Below, piece by piece: positions 13,846 through 20,823 of a stretch of DNA of 32,861 nucleotides. The notes beneath the pieces were generated by a model. It ran no database searches. It saw nothing but the letters and a program-made list of their open reading frames with translations, and had not been told where the DNA came from. The translations under genes and the position numbers were made by a program. The DNA comes from Rubrobacter sp. (GTDB lineage: Bacteria > Actinomycetota > Rubrobacteria > Rubrobacterales > Rubrobacteraceae), in assembly GCA_016781885.1 (NCBI GenBank), contig JADDPM010000002.1, positions 1 through 32,861 on the forward strand. The letters are read 5' to 3'. The stretch's first letter is position 1, and the number at the start of each line of letters is the position of its first letter.

Positions 13846-15588
13846 TTACCGCGTAGGCCTCACCGCGAATGCGTAGGGCTCCATATCACTGATCGGAACT
13901 TCGATAACCTTCATATGATAATTGGAGGCGTGAATCATTGTGTCGGGACCCGTGGCCATAGCGATGTGATAGCCAGGCCAGACGAGGATGTCGCCAGCTT
14001 GGGGCGGACCCGAAACCACAGGTCCTGAGGCAGCCTGCCCTTCTATAGAGTCTGGCAGGGCCACGATCCCCCGGTACGCCCACATAGTGAAGCCCGTGCA
14101 GTCCATACCACTGAGGTCCTGCCCGCCTAGCACGTAGGGCACTCCCTGCGCCTTCCGCCCCTCGGCGATGACGTCCGCTCCACCGCCTCCCGAGACCGGA
14201 GGAGTTGCAGCAGGCGGGTTAGGGGTGGGCTGGGCGTTAGTGGGCGGGGTGGGCTGGGCGTTAGTGGGCGGGGTGGGCTGGGGCGGGGTGGGCTGGGCCC
14301 CTGCAGGTTGGGTCTTCTTCTGCTCTTCGGCCAAGGCTTTCTCCGCATTCTGCTTAGCCTGCTCGGCCTCTGCCGCCTTGTTCGCCTGCTCTCTGGCGGC
14401 AGCCTCGGCCTCTTGCGCCGCAGCCTGGGCCTGCTGCCGCTCCTGAGCAGTCTGAGCTGCCTCCGCCGCTTTCTTCGCATTCTCGGCCGCTATAGCCTGC
14501 TTCGCAGCGTCTTCCTTAGCCTTCTGCTCAATCTCCCTCTGCTCTGCCATGAGCGTGGCCTGCTCGTCCGCTGCCGCCCGAATCGCCTGCTTCTTGGCTT
14601 GCTCATTCGCTGCCGCCCGGCTCGCCTCCTCCTTGGCCTGCTCGGCCGCCGCTGCCCGGCTCGCCTCCTCCTGGGCCTTCTTCTCGGCCTCTTCCGCCGC
14701 AGCCTGGGCCTCTTCTGCCGCAGCCTGGGCCTCTCTCTGCTCCTGCTCAGTCTGGGCTTGCTCCAGTGCCTTCTTGGCCTCCTCTGCCGCTGCAGCCTGC
14801 TTCGCGGCGTCTTCTCTGGCCGCCTGCTCAGCCTCCATCTGCTCCGCAGCACTCTTCTCAGCAGCGAGCTTGGCCTGCTCCGCTGCGAGGTCCGGCGCCG
14901 ACTCCGTGTCGGCCGTCTGGAGTTGCGCGGCAAGCAGGCTCTGGGCCTCTTCTTCGGCGGCGGCAGTCTGACGCTCCCGCTCGGCCTCGATCTCAGCAAG
15001 GACAGCCTCATTCAGCGAGCCGAGATAAGCCTCCATCTCAGTCTCAAGAGTCCTAGCTTTCTCCCACCGTGCCTCCATCTCAGCAGCAGTCTGCTCATGG
15101 TTCTGAACCTGCTGCTGACGCCTCTCCGCCTCAGCCTCAAGCTCCTCCATAGCTGCGCGGAGTTGCGCAACCTCGTCCCGCTCTGTGATAAGGAGCCTTG
15201 CCACAAGATTCAACCGAGTAGTGAAATCGGAGGCGCTCTTCGAATCGAGCAGGATGTCCGCGAAGGCGACGTTGCCTTGCTTATATATCTCCCCCGCTTG
15301 ACTAGCGAGTTTCGCCTCAGCCTCTGCGAGACGGTTCTCAGCTGCCTCGAGATCCCGGGTCGTATTCGTTATATCGCCGTTTAGCCCCTGTAACGTGGAG
15401 GCGGCAGTGTTGTACTCCTCGGCAGCCTTTTCCTGGTCTATCCGCATCTGCGCGAGCGTTTCTTGGGCCTCTGCGACCTCGTCGGTCGTACCCGTTTCCT
15501 CTGACTGAGCCCCCGCCGTAAGGCTAAACGAAAGCACACTGACCGTGATCAGACCAAGAAGTACTGCAAGGTTGAACTTTCGAGGCAT
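13846..15588 (-). CDS. Secreted NlpC/P60 peptidoglycan hydrolase with long Ala/Glu/Gln coiled coil
   Basis: A 580-residue exported protein. I chose the ATG at 15588 because it begins a classic signal peptide (MPRKFNLAVLLGL, cleavage after AGAQ); GAGGAG lies about 11 bases upstream. Residues about 35-180 form the N-terminal coiled coil seen in RipA-like and FtsX-partner hydrolases (DITNTTRDLEAAENRLAEAE, YKQGNVAFADILL). About 220 residues of Ala/Glu/Gln/Lys-rich coiled coil with internal repeats (EEASRAAA, EQAKK) follow, then a Pro-Thr-Asn linker. The NlpC/P60 domain occupies 473-580 with C497 in DCTGF, H541 in GYHIAMA and H553, so it looks active as a gamma-D-Glu-diamino acid endopeptidase. 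The leader 15589-15838 is AT-rich and holds a hairpin (GGGGAT/ATCCCC, 15640-15658). The coiled coil may be a regulatory arm. Confidence 0.85.
   Translation of the reverse strand: MPRKFNLAVLLGLITVSVLSFSLTAGAQSEETGTTDEVAEAQETLAQMRIDQEKAAEEYNTAASTLQGLNGDITNTTRDLEAAENRLAEAEAKLASQAGEIYKQGNVAFADILLDSKSASDFTTRLNLVARLLITERDEVAQLRAAMEELEAEAERRQQQVQNHEQTAAEMEARWEKARTLETEMEAYLGSLNEAVLAEIEAERERQTAAAEEEAQSLLAAQLQTADTESAPDLAAEQAKLAAEKSAAEQMEAEQAAREDAAKQAAAAEEAKKALEQAQTEQEQREAQAAAEEAQAAAEEAEKKAQEEASRAAAAEQAKEEASRAAANEQAKKQAIRAAADEQATLMAEQREIEQKAKEDAAKQAIAAENAKKAAEAAQTAQERQQAQAAAQEAEAAAREQANKAAEAEQAKQNAEKALAEEQKKTQPAGAQPTPPQPTPPTNAQPTPPTNAQPTPNPPAATPPVSGGGGADVIAEGRKAQGVPYVLGGQDLSGMDCTGFTMWAYRGIVALPDSIEGQAASGPVVSGPPQAGDILVWPGYHIAMATGPDTMIHASNYHMKVIEVPISDMEPYAFAVRPTR
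14223..14297 (-). repeat. 24-bp tandem repeat encoding the Pro-Thr-Asn linker
   Basis: Two perfect 24-base copies lie at 14223-14246 and 14247-14270, followed by two shortened copies (from 14271 and from 14286). Being a multiple of three, the unit encodes an eight-residue PTPPTNAQ-type repeat in the linker between the coiled coil and the NlpC/P60 domain. Copy number is a likely point of length variation between strains. Confidence 0.85.
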
Positions 15589-15838
15589 GGCGTCCAGGCT
15601 CCTCTCTGCCGCTAGTTTTCTATTAACTTTTGGTTTTAAGGGGATTCGCTGGATCCCCCCTCCTAAGTCCGGCACTCTAGAGAATCAGAACGTGATGCGC
15701 AACGCCCTTATTGTTTCAAAATAAACCCACTATAGGCCGGATGTGGCTTAAATAACGGGAATTCCTGTTTCCCCCACGAAACCTTTTATTAATAAACTTT
15801 AATATTTGCAACGCTAGCGTAAGCTGGGTGTAGTGTTG

Positions 15839-16624
15839 CTACGACTTCTTGAGTAGAAATTTGATCAGGGGGTTCAGGTTTGCGAGGAGGAAGGAGAGGG
15901 CGATGAAGGGCAGGGCTGGGAGCGGGCGGTTGAGGAGGAGGCCGGTAAGCATGGCAAGGAGTATAGAGGCGCAACCAAGGGCGAGGGTCATCCGGGGACG
16001 CAGACCTTCGAGGCGACGGGCTATGGCGGCGAAGAGCGCGAGGAAGATAAGGTCGGAGACGCCGAGGGCGAAACCGATGGGGTTTCCGAAAGTCGGGAAG
16101 AGCAACAGCAGAAGGCTAAGGAGGTCGGCGAGGAGAGACGGTTCGCCCCCCTCTACGCTCTCGGTGAGGGCTCTGGTGGGACCGGCGAAGACGCTGAACA
16201 GGTCGGCGGCGGTGGCGAGGACGGCTACGAGGACGGCTATCCCCGGCGAGATTACGCGGCGGGCGAGGGCCAGGCCTATGGAGGTTGCCGCTCCTATCTT
16301 CAAGACGTCGGCCAGAAAGAGGAGCGCGAGGAACAGCGAGAGGTCGGTCTCCTGCCCCTCCAATAGTCCTGCGCGGAGGCCTGAGTAGCCGATGGCGAGG
16401 CCCACGGTACCGGCGACGGCGCCGACGAGCAGGAGCTTTGGCACCTCCATGTTCGCGGCCAGGGCGAGCAGCCCGTAAAGGAGCGCGCCCACGGGTAGGA
16501 TGACGAGGACGTAGGCTTCGATCTGCCGGGCGAAGGCGGGGAGTCCGTAAGGTATGTTCCCCAAGAATGGCAGCGCCATTATGACGGCCCCGAGACCGAG
16601 CACGCCCAGGACCGCGATGAGCAC
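15839..16624 (-). CDS. Presenilin/signal-peptide-peptidase-like (A22-type) multi-pass membrane protein
   Basis: A 261-residue protein with about eight or nine membrane helices. I chose the GTG at 16624 because AGGAGG lies six bases upstream; a TTG at 16651 would add nine residues. The C-terminal half follows the presenilin/SPP plan. One aspartate, D141 (AADLFSVFAGPTRAL), is placed like the YD helix, even with a GPxRxL echo. A second aspartate 50 residues later, D191 (FALGVSDLIFLALF), sits like the GxGD helix. One more helix follows, and then a PALP motif (236-239) at the head of the last helix. Aspartate spacing in known members is about 46-58 where no large loop is inserted. YD is AD here and GxGD is GVSD, so activity is uncertain. 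It is last in an operon with lipid-synthesis and transporter genes. A22 enzymes cleave helices inside the membrane; assignment here is inference. Confidence 0.55.
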   Translation of the reverse strand: MLIAVLGVLGLGAVIMALPFLGNIPYGLPAFARQIEAYVLVILPVGALLYGLLALAANMEVPKLLLVGAVAGTVGLAIGYSGLRAGLLEGQETDLSLFLALLFLADVLKIGAATSIGLALARRVISPGIAVLVAVLATAADLFSVFAGPTRALTESVEGGEPSLLADLLSLLLLLFPTFGNPIGFALGVSDLIFLALFAAIARRLEGLRPRMTLALGCASILLAMLTGLLLNRPLPALPFIALSFLLANLNPLIKFLLKKS

Positions 16625-16669
16625 AGCGGACCTCCTGGAGGGCGCGGTCAAGGACGTTGCCGCTCCACG

Positions 16670-17185
16670 TTAGTAGGAGCCTCCGTCGGGTGAGAGGACG
16701 CGCAGGGCGAGGAAAGCTCGCCAGAAGCAGCGTTTGGCCTCCGCGTCTTTGAGGGCCGAGTCGAGGGCGGGGAGTCTGAGGCCGGCGGTCCCCTCGGTCC
16801 AGGCGAACCACGAGCCCTCCGGGCTCTCCGAAAAGCACGCTTTGGTGAGCGGGTAGTGGATAGCGTCTATAGAGTGGGCGGCGGCCGGACCGACCGCGAC
16901 GAGGACGGTCGGTTCGAGGGCGAGTATCTCTTCAAGGCTCGGGGGGGCCCAGGTGACGTATGCTCGATCTAGTTTCACGGCGGCGAGGCTGCGGCGGAGG
17001 GCGTCCACGGTCCGCCCAGCCTCTAGAGCGGGCGGCTCCGCGACGAGCACGACGCCGGAGAGAGGGTCGCCGAAAGGCTCCGGGCCGGTGTGCCTTCTAC
17101 GCTGGGCGAGGCGGGAAACCTCGTGGGAGGTCTTCGCCGCGTACTCTCTCGCCGAGGGGGGAGTGGTCGCGGCCTTTTTCGGCAT
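16670..17185 (-). CDS. Uracil-DNA glycosylase superfamily-like protein, catalytic motifs degenerate
   Basis: A 171-residue protein from the ATG at 17185; AAGGAG of the upstream gene's end lies 14 bases away. A longer open frame exists upstream but is only the shadow of the phosphatidyltransferase gene. The core resembles the family 4/5 UDG fold: VVLVAEPPALEAGRTVDALRR recalls the GEAPG motif with its helix, RAYVTWAPP recalls the strand after it, and LEPTVLVAVGPAAAHSI recalls the PxVIVxLGxxA strand-helix. The Gly-Glu of the first motif is replaced, no Fe-S cysteine set is evident, and the C-terminus is Trp-rich. The enzyme role is therefore doubtful. It starts 11 bases after the CDP-alcohol phosphatidyltransferase stop, in the same operon. 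Confidence 0.4.
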   Translation of the reverse strand: MPKKAATTPPSAREYAAKTSHEVSRLAQRRRHTGPEPFGDPLSGVVLVAEPPALEAGRTVDALRRSLAAVKLDRAYVTWAPPSLEEILALEPTVLVAVGPAAAHSIDAIHYPLTKACFSESPEGSWFAWTEGTAGLRLPALDSALKDAEAKRCFWRAFLALRVLSPDGGSY

Positions 17186-17196
17186 GCGGGGGCTTC

Positions 17197-17808
17197 TCAC
17201 TCCTTGGTGTTTGTAAGACGGCGGATGTGAAGGATACGTTGGGTGGTGGTCACGAGGGCGCCGACGGCGACGAGGCCGATACCGACGGCAAGGAACCCGG
17301 CGATAGAGAACAAAGAGAGAATCACGACGCGTCCCGCGCGCTCGAGGAGGCCGATCTCGCACGCTAAGCCGAGGCCCTCGGCGCGGGCGCGGGTGTAGGA
17401 GGTCATAAGCGAGAACGTCATCGCCATGCCGGCCAGGAGAGCCTCGTAAGGTTGCGAGTAAGACGCGTAGAAGAAGATCACGCCTACAAAGATCGCCGAC
17501 TCGGAGAGTCGATCCAGCGTGGAGTCCAGGAAGGCTCCAAAGGCGCTCATCCGGCCCGACTCGCGGGCGACCGCGCCGTCGAGAGCGTCGAAGAGCCCCG
17601 CGAAGAGCATCACGGCGCCCGCCGTCTTCGTATAGCCGAGCGCGAAGAGGACAGCGGCGGCCACCGCGAGAATCCACCCTGCAATAGTGAGGGAGTCCGG
17701 ACGAATCCGCATCGCCGAGAGGACGCGTGCCAGGGGCCGTATCATGCGGCGGAAGGCATCCTTATAAGAGAACGCTCGGCGCGGCTCCTCCTGGTGTGGC
17801 AGGCTCAT
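17197..17808 (-). CDS. CDP-alcohol phosphatidyltransferase (PgsA / PIP synthase type)
   Basis: A 203-residue membrane enzyme that moves a phosphatidyl group from CDP-diacylglycerol to an alcohol such as glycerol 3-phosphate or inositol phosphate. The complete signature is present: D74-x2-D77-G78-x2-A81-R82, then G91-x3-D95-x3-D99, which binds two metals and the CDP moiety. RPDSLT near residue 37 opens the first membrane helix, and about six helices are visible. The ATG at 17808 lies two bases after the AI-2E-type transporter's stop, so the two are translationally coupled. In actinobacteria this family includes phosphatidylinositol phosphate synthase as well as PgsA. The usual mannosyltransferase neighbours of the former are absent, so the alcohol substrate is undecided. 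Confidence 0.85.
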   Translation of the reverse strand: MSLPHQEEPRRAFSYKDAFRRMIRPLARVLSAMRIRPDSLTIAGWILAVAAAVLFALGYTKTAGAVMLFAGLFDALDGAVARESGRMSAFGAFLDSTLDRLSESAIFVGVIFFYASYSQPYEALLAGMAMTFSLMTSYTRARAEGLGLACEIGLLERAGRVVILSLFSIAGFLAVGIGLVAVGALVTTTQRILHIRRLTNTKE

Positions 17809-17810
17809 GA

Positions 17811-18974
17811 CTACCCCTCACCCTTTGCAGAGCCCTGAACGATTGCTGCCTCTCCCTCCGAGGACACGACGGCCGGAGCTTCGGGGGGGGCTTGGGTAAC
17901 GAGAGACTTGCGCCAGTGTTCGAAGAGGAGCGTCTCGCGCAGGTAGCGTAGGGTGGCGGCGACGATAGCGACTATCGGCACGGCAAAGATCGCGCCGACG
18001 ACGCCATAGAGGGCGGTAGCGGCCAGAGTGGCGAAGAGCACCCAGAGAGGATGTACACCGACGGAGCCGCCCATGACCCTCGGTACCAGAACGTTCCCTT
18101 CGAGCTGCTGGGCGAGGAGGAAGAGCGCTGAGACCAGGAGGGCCTGATCCAGACCGCCCGCAAAGAGCGCTATCGCCACCGCCGGGACCGCCCCGAGGAA
18201 GGCGCCGACAACCGGGATAATCTCCATCACGCCGACCCACAGCCCGATCAGGAGCGCGTAGTCGCGGAAGGTAAAGTAGACGATGGCCCAGCCTATACTC
18301 CCCATGATCCCGCAGAGCAACAGCTGCGCCTTGAGGTACTTGACGAGCGTGTCCTCGACGACGTGGAAGAGCTCCATGGTCTGCTCCCGCACCGTCTCCG
18401 GCACCACGGAGAGCGTGGCGAGCGTGATCCTCTCCCTATCCAGCAGAAGATAGATGGAGACGATGAGCATGAGGAAGAGGTTGAGTATCGTGCCGAAGAT
18501 GCCGAATATTCCGCCTATAAAACCCAGGGCACCGTTGAGGACCTGCCCTGCTGAGGGCGCGTTGCTCCGCACGAACTCCGAGAGCACCGCCCCGTCCACG
18601 GAGGAGATCTGCTCCCCCACGTAGGGTAGCTCCCTTGCCCGCTCCACGAGACTCGCTACCCCGTGGGTCAGGACCTCCGGGTTCTGTACGAGAGCCTGCG
18701 CCTCGCTGGCGGCGGGGAGGATGAGGACCAGTAGCGCCGCAAGCACCGCCGCGACGAGCGCCAAAAATACTCCGAGAACCGCCACGATCCTGGGTACACG
18801 CCACCCTTCGAGCATTCGTACCACGGGGTTGAGCGCGTAGGCCAGGACGGCCGCCAGCAGAAACGTCAGGAGGACGCCGCCCAACTGCCGGACGAACGCG
18901 AACAATAGCAGCGCGCCCAGCACGATGAATATATACTGTAGATAGGTTGAGACGACTAGCTTCTTAGCTGACAC
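17811..18974 (-). CDS. AI-2E family transporter
   Basis: A 387-residue membrane protein of the AI-2E/TqsA/YdiK family, whose members export autoinducer-2 or, in other bacteria, ions. It has an N-terminal pair of helices (FIVLGALLLFAF and LLTFLLAAVLAYALNPVV), a third helix, then an extracytoplasmic loop of about 100 residues. The conserved C-terminal half carries NLFLMLIVSIYLLLDRE, WAIVYFTFRDYALLIGLWVG, EIIPVVGAFLGAVPA and QQLEGNVLVPRVMG, which are family hallmarks. The GTG at 18974 follows GGAGAG. It leads the four-gene operon that ends with the presenilin-like gene. The substrate is unknown; no luxS is visible in this window. Confidence 0.88.
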   Translation of the reverse strand: MSAKKLVVSTYLQYIFIVLGALLLFAFVRQLGGVLLTFLLAAVLAYALNPVVRMLEGWRVPRIVAVLGVFLALVAAVLAALLVLILPAASEAQALVQNPEVLTHGVASLVERARELPYVGEQISSVDGAVLSEFVRSNAPSAGQVLNGALGFIGGIFGIFGTILNLFLMLIVSIYLLLDRERITLATLSVVPETVREQTMELFHVVEDTLVKYLKAQLLLCGIMGSIGWAIVYFTFRDYALLIGLWVGVMEIIPVVGAFLGAVPAVAIALFAGGLDQALLVSALFLLAQQLEGNVLVPRVMGGSVGVHPLWVLFATLAATALYGVVGAIFAVPIVAIVAATLRYLRETLLFEHWRKSLVTQAPPEAPAVVSSEGEAAIVQGSAKGEG

Positions 18975-19032
18975 ACTCTCTCCGGTGCCTGGTGGGGACG
19001 CTCTTCTTGCCTACATGCCAACTCTTTCAAGA

Positions 19033-19041
19033 AATATACCA
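19033..19041 (-). promoter_or_regulatory. Extended -10 element for the AI-2E transporter operon
   Basis: TGGTATATT on the minus strand fits an extended -10 (TGn-TATAAT). It lies about 60 bases upstream of the GTG at 18974 and faces away from the strong plus-strand promoter at 19066-19095, making a compact divergent promoter region. Confidence 0.4.
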
Positions 19042-19065
19042 GCCGCTCGGGTATCGGGAGGCTCG

Positions 19066-19095
19066 TTTACACTCCGGGCATCCCTTCTGTATAAT
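19066..19095 (+). promoter_or_regulatory. Strong sigma-70-type promoter of the LytM-like gene
   Basis: TTTACA at 19066-19071 and a perfect TATAAT at 19090-19095 are 18 bases apart. Transcription would start near 19102, only about five bases before the ATG at 19107, so the message is leaderless or nearly so unless the downstream GTG at 19170 is used. Confidence 0.75.
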
Positions 19096-19106
19096 CTCGC
19101 CCCGTC

Positions 19107-19958
19107 ATGCATGGGGGTAGCGCACAAAGAACCCAACATCTTGGGTCGAGGCCGGGCAGGACCGGCGCGGTGACGGGCAGACAGCGGTCCGCGCCCCGGC
19201 GCGCTGGCGACCCTGCCAGCTACGTCACCACCGTCGGGCGCCGGGAGGCACGCAAGACGAAGAAGACGAGCGTGTACCGGCGGAGGAGGATGGTCGCCGT
19301 CTTCGCGGTCGTGCTAGGCGTCGCGGCGCTCGTCCTCGCGGTGCTCGTACAGTCCTCGGAGGCAAGGGATCGGGCGCTGCCGATAGACCCGAATAATGCA
19401 GGCCCGGACGCCGTACTGGGCGAAGCCGCCGGGGTTAGCATCTCCACTCCCGTCCGGCCCGAGGACGTAACGGGGCTCGGCTACCACCCGGAGGGTGGAA
19501 GCCTCGTGGAGATCTCACCTCGTGGCAAAAGCCTCTCCGCGAACGCCGTGACGGGCCTCTTCGCGGGCGGCTCTACCCCGGAGAAGATTCAATACTACGT
19601 AATGGACTCCGCTAGTCGGCAGGGGCCGGCCACGGGCGCTCTCGACGTCGGGGCCGAGGCGGGCACCACGGTCTACGCGCCGGTGAACGGAGTGATTACC
19701 GCGATACGCCCGGACCCCGTACTGCAGAAGGACGCCAGTGTCGTGGAGATAAAGCCCGCAGACGACCCGAACGTGCGCGTCTCCGTCTCCCTGGTGCAGG
19801 GCCTGGGCGACGGTATAGGGCCGAAGTCTCCCGTAACCGCCGGGACGACGGAGCTCGGGAGCGTGGCCGACTCTGCTCAGGTACTCAAGCCCCAGCTCGC
19901 CTCCTACACCTCCGACACCGGCAATCACGTCACTGTCTCGGTATCGAGGGCCAACTGA
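19107..19958 (+). CDS. Membrane-anchored LytM/M23-like protein lacking zinc ligands
   Basis: A 283-residue protein with a long basic cytoplasmic N-terminus (RREARKTKKTSVYRRRR), one membrane helix at about 62-81 (MVAVFAVVLGVAALVLAVLV) and an extracytoplasmic region. The C-terminal part follows the M23 strand order: GALDVGAEAGTTVYAPVNGV matches the domain start with the Asp kept, and VSVSLVQGLGDGIGPKSPV matches the later strand. The first His and the HxH pair of active LytM enzymes are missing, so it is probably non-catalytic, perhaps an activator or binding module. The start is ambiguous. The ATG at 19107 lies five bases from the predicted transcription start and has no ribosome binding site; a GTG at 19170 is possible. 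It stands 62 bases upstream of the site-2 protease gene. Confidence 0.6.
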   Translation: MHGGSAQRTQHLGSRPGRTGAVTGRQRSAPRRAGDPASYVTTVGRREARKTKKTSVYRRRRMVAVFAVVLGVAALVLAVLVQSSEARDRALPIDPNNAGPDAVLGEAAGVSISTPVRPEDVTGLGYHPEGGSLVEISPRGKSLSANAVTGLFAGGSTPEKIQYYVMDSASRQGPATGALDVGAEAGTTVYAPVNGVITAIRPDPVLQKDASVVEIKPADDPNVRVSVSLVQGLGDGIGPKSPVTAGTTELGSVADSAQVLKPQLASYTSDTGNHVTVSVSRAN

Positions 19959-20020
19959 GCACACCTCCCATCTGCCCCGCGCCCCCGACTACGCCCCAAC
20001 TCGCGTAATATAGTAAGGCG

Positions 20021-20662
20021 ATGTTCCTACTGCTCTTCGAACAGTCCCCGCTCGCGGCGGTGGCGCTGTTGGTCGGGGCTCTCGTCGGGATAGTGCTGCA
20101 CGAGGCGTCCCACGCCTACTCGGCCTACCTGCTGGGCGACGATACCGCTTATCGTATGGGCCGTGTAACGCTGAACCCGGCGTCGCACCTCGACCCTCTG
20201 GGCAGCTTGCTCATCGTGCTGGCCGGGTTCGGGTGGGGCAGGCCGGTACCGGTCCAACCGGCGAAGATGCGGGGAGGGGTATGGGGGCCGGTGGCCGTGG
20301 CATTCGCGGGGCCTACCGCGAACCTGGCGATAGTCGCGCTATGCGCTATCCTTATAAGGCTCGAACCTTTCCAGGGCCAGCTCGTGCTGTTCTCCATTCT
20401 GGGGGTGGCGTTCGTCAACGCGCTGCTGTTCGTCTTTAACCTGATTCCAATCCCCCCGCTCGATGGCTCGAAGGTGCTCTTCCCGTTCCTGCCACGCTCC
20501 CTGGACGGCTTCGTGAGCTTCATGAACCAGTACGGGCCCCAGATCCTGCTGGTCATCTTTCTCCTCACCTTCCTGCCAGGAGGAAGCTACGTACTAGGCT
20601 TTCTGCTCGCCCCGGTGCGACCGCTCCTTCTACTATTCGGGATTCCACCCCTGCTCGGCTAA
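20021..20662 (+). CDS. Site-2 protease family protein (peptidase M50)
   Basis: A 213-residue intramembrane zinc metalloprotease. HEASH at 27-31 supplies two zinc-binding His residues and the catalytic Glu, inside the first long helix. NLIPIPPLDG at 140-149 supplies the third ligand Asp. Between them are GRVTLNPASHLDPLGS and GWGRPVPVQPAKM, typical of the short bacterial M50 group without PDZ domains. About six membrane helices are visible. The ATG at 20021 has a TAAGG just upstream and a TAATAT/TATAGT run slightly further up that could be a -10 element. Such proteases cleave membrane-bound regulators, but no obvious substrate gene is adjacent, apart from the LytM-like membrane protein upstream. 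Confidence 0.92.
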   Translation: MFLLLFEQSPLAAVALLVGALVGIVLHEASHAYSAYLLGDDTAYRMGRVTLNPASHLDPLGSLLIVLAGFGWGRPVPVQPAKMRGGVWGPVAVAFAGPTANLAIVALCAILIRLEPFQGQLVLFSILGVAFVNALLFVFNLIPIPPLDGSKVLFPFLPRSLDGFVSFMNQYGPQILLVIFLLTFLPGGSYVLGFLLAPVRPLLLLFGIPPLLG

Positions 20663-20690
20663 ACCTTTACGAGAGGTTCATGGAGCACGC

Positions 20691-20749
20691 AAAAGGGGCA
20701 GCCTCGGTTCGCGGGGAGGGGGGAGAATCCACGAACCAAATGCTGCCCC
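20691..20749 (-). terminator. Nested-hairpin terminator of the two-component operon
   Basis: GGGGCAGC (20695-20702) pairs with GCTGCCCC (20742-20749). Inside it GGTTCG (20706-20711) pairs with CGAACC (20732-20737), separated from the outer stem by a 3/4-base internal loop. On the minus strand the structure is followed by TTTT (20694-20691), so it works as an intrinsic terminator for the histidine kinase transcript. On the plus strand there is no T tract, though it lies just after the M50 gene. The internal loop and long apical loop are more elaborate than a simple terminator needs. Confidence 0.65.
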
Positions 20750-20823
20750 GGTCTATTCTACAGAACCAGATTTCGGAGCGGTAGGGGAAACCTTAATAAA
20801 AACTAAAAAATGTTGAACTTTGT

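Noticed and set aside
14308..15384. Plus-strand 358-codon Leu/Ser-rich frame opposite the NlpC/P60 gene
   Set aside because: The repetitive Ala/Glu/Gln codons of the real minus-strand gene create Leu/Ser/Cys codons on the opposite strand; there is no start context and no domain.
15589..15838. c-di-AMP (ydaO-type) riboswitch before the NlpC/P60 gene
   Set aside because: Such riboswitches often precede cell-wall hydrolase genes in actinobacteria, but the conserved core is not recognisable here; only a six-pair hairpin is visible.
17186..17677. Long N-terminal extension of the UDG-like frame
   Set aside because: It is antisense-free but out of frame within the CDP-alcohol phosphatidyltransferase gene, which has a complete catalytic signature; the residues look like an Arg-rich shadow translation.
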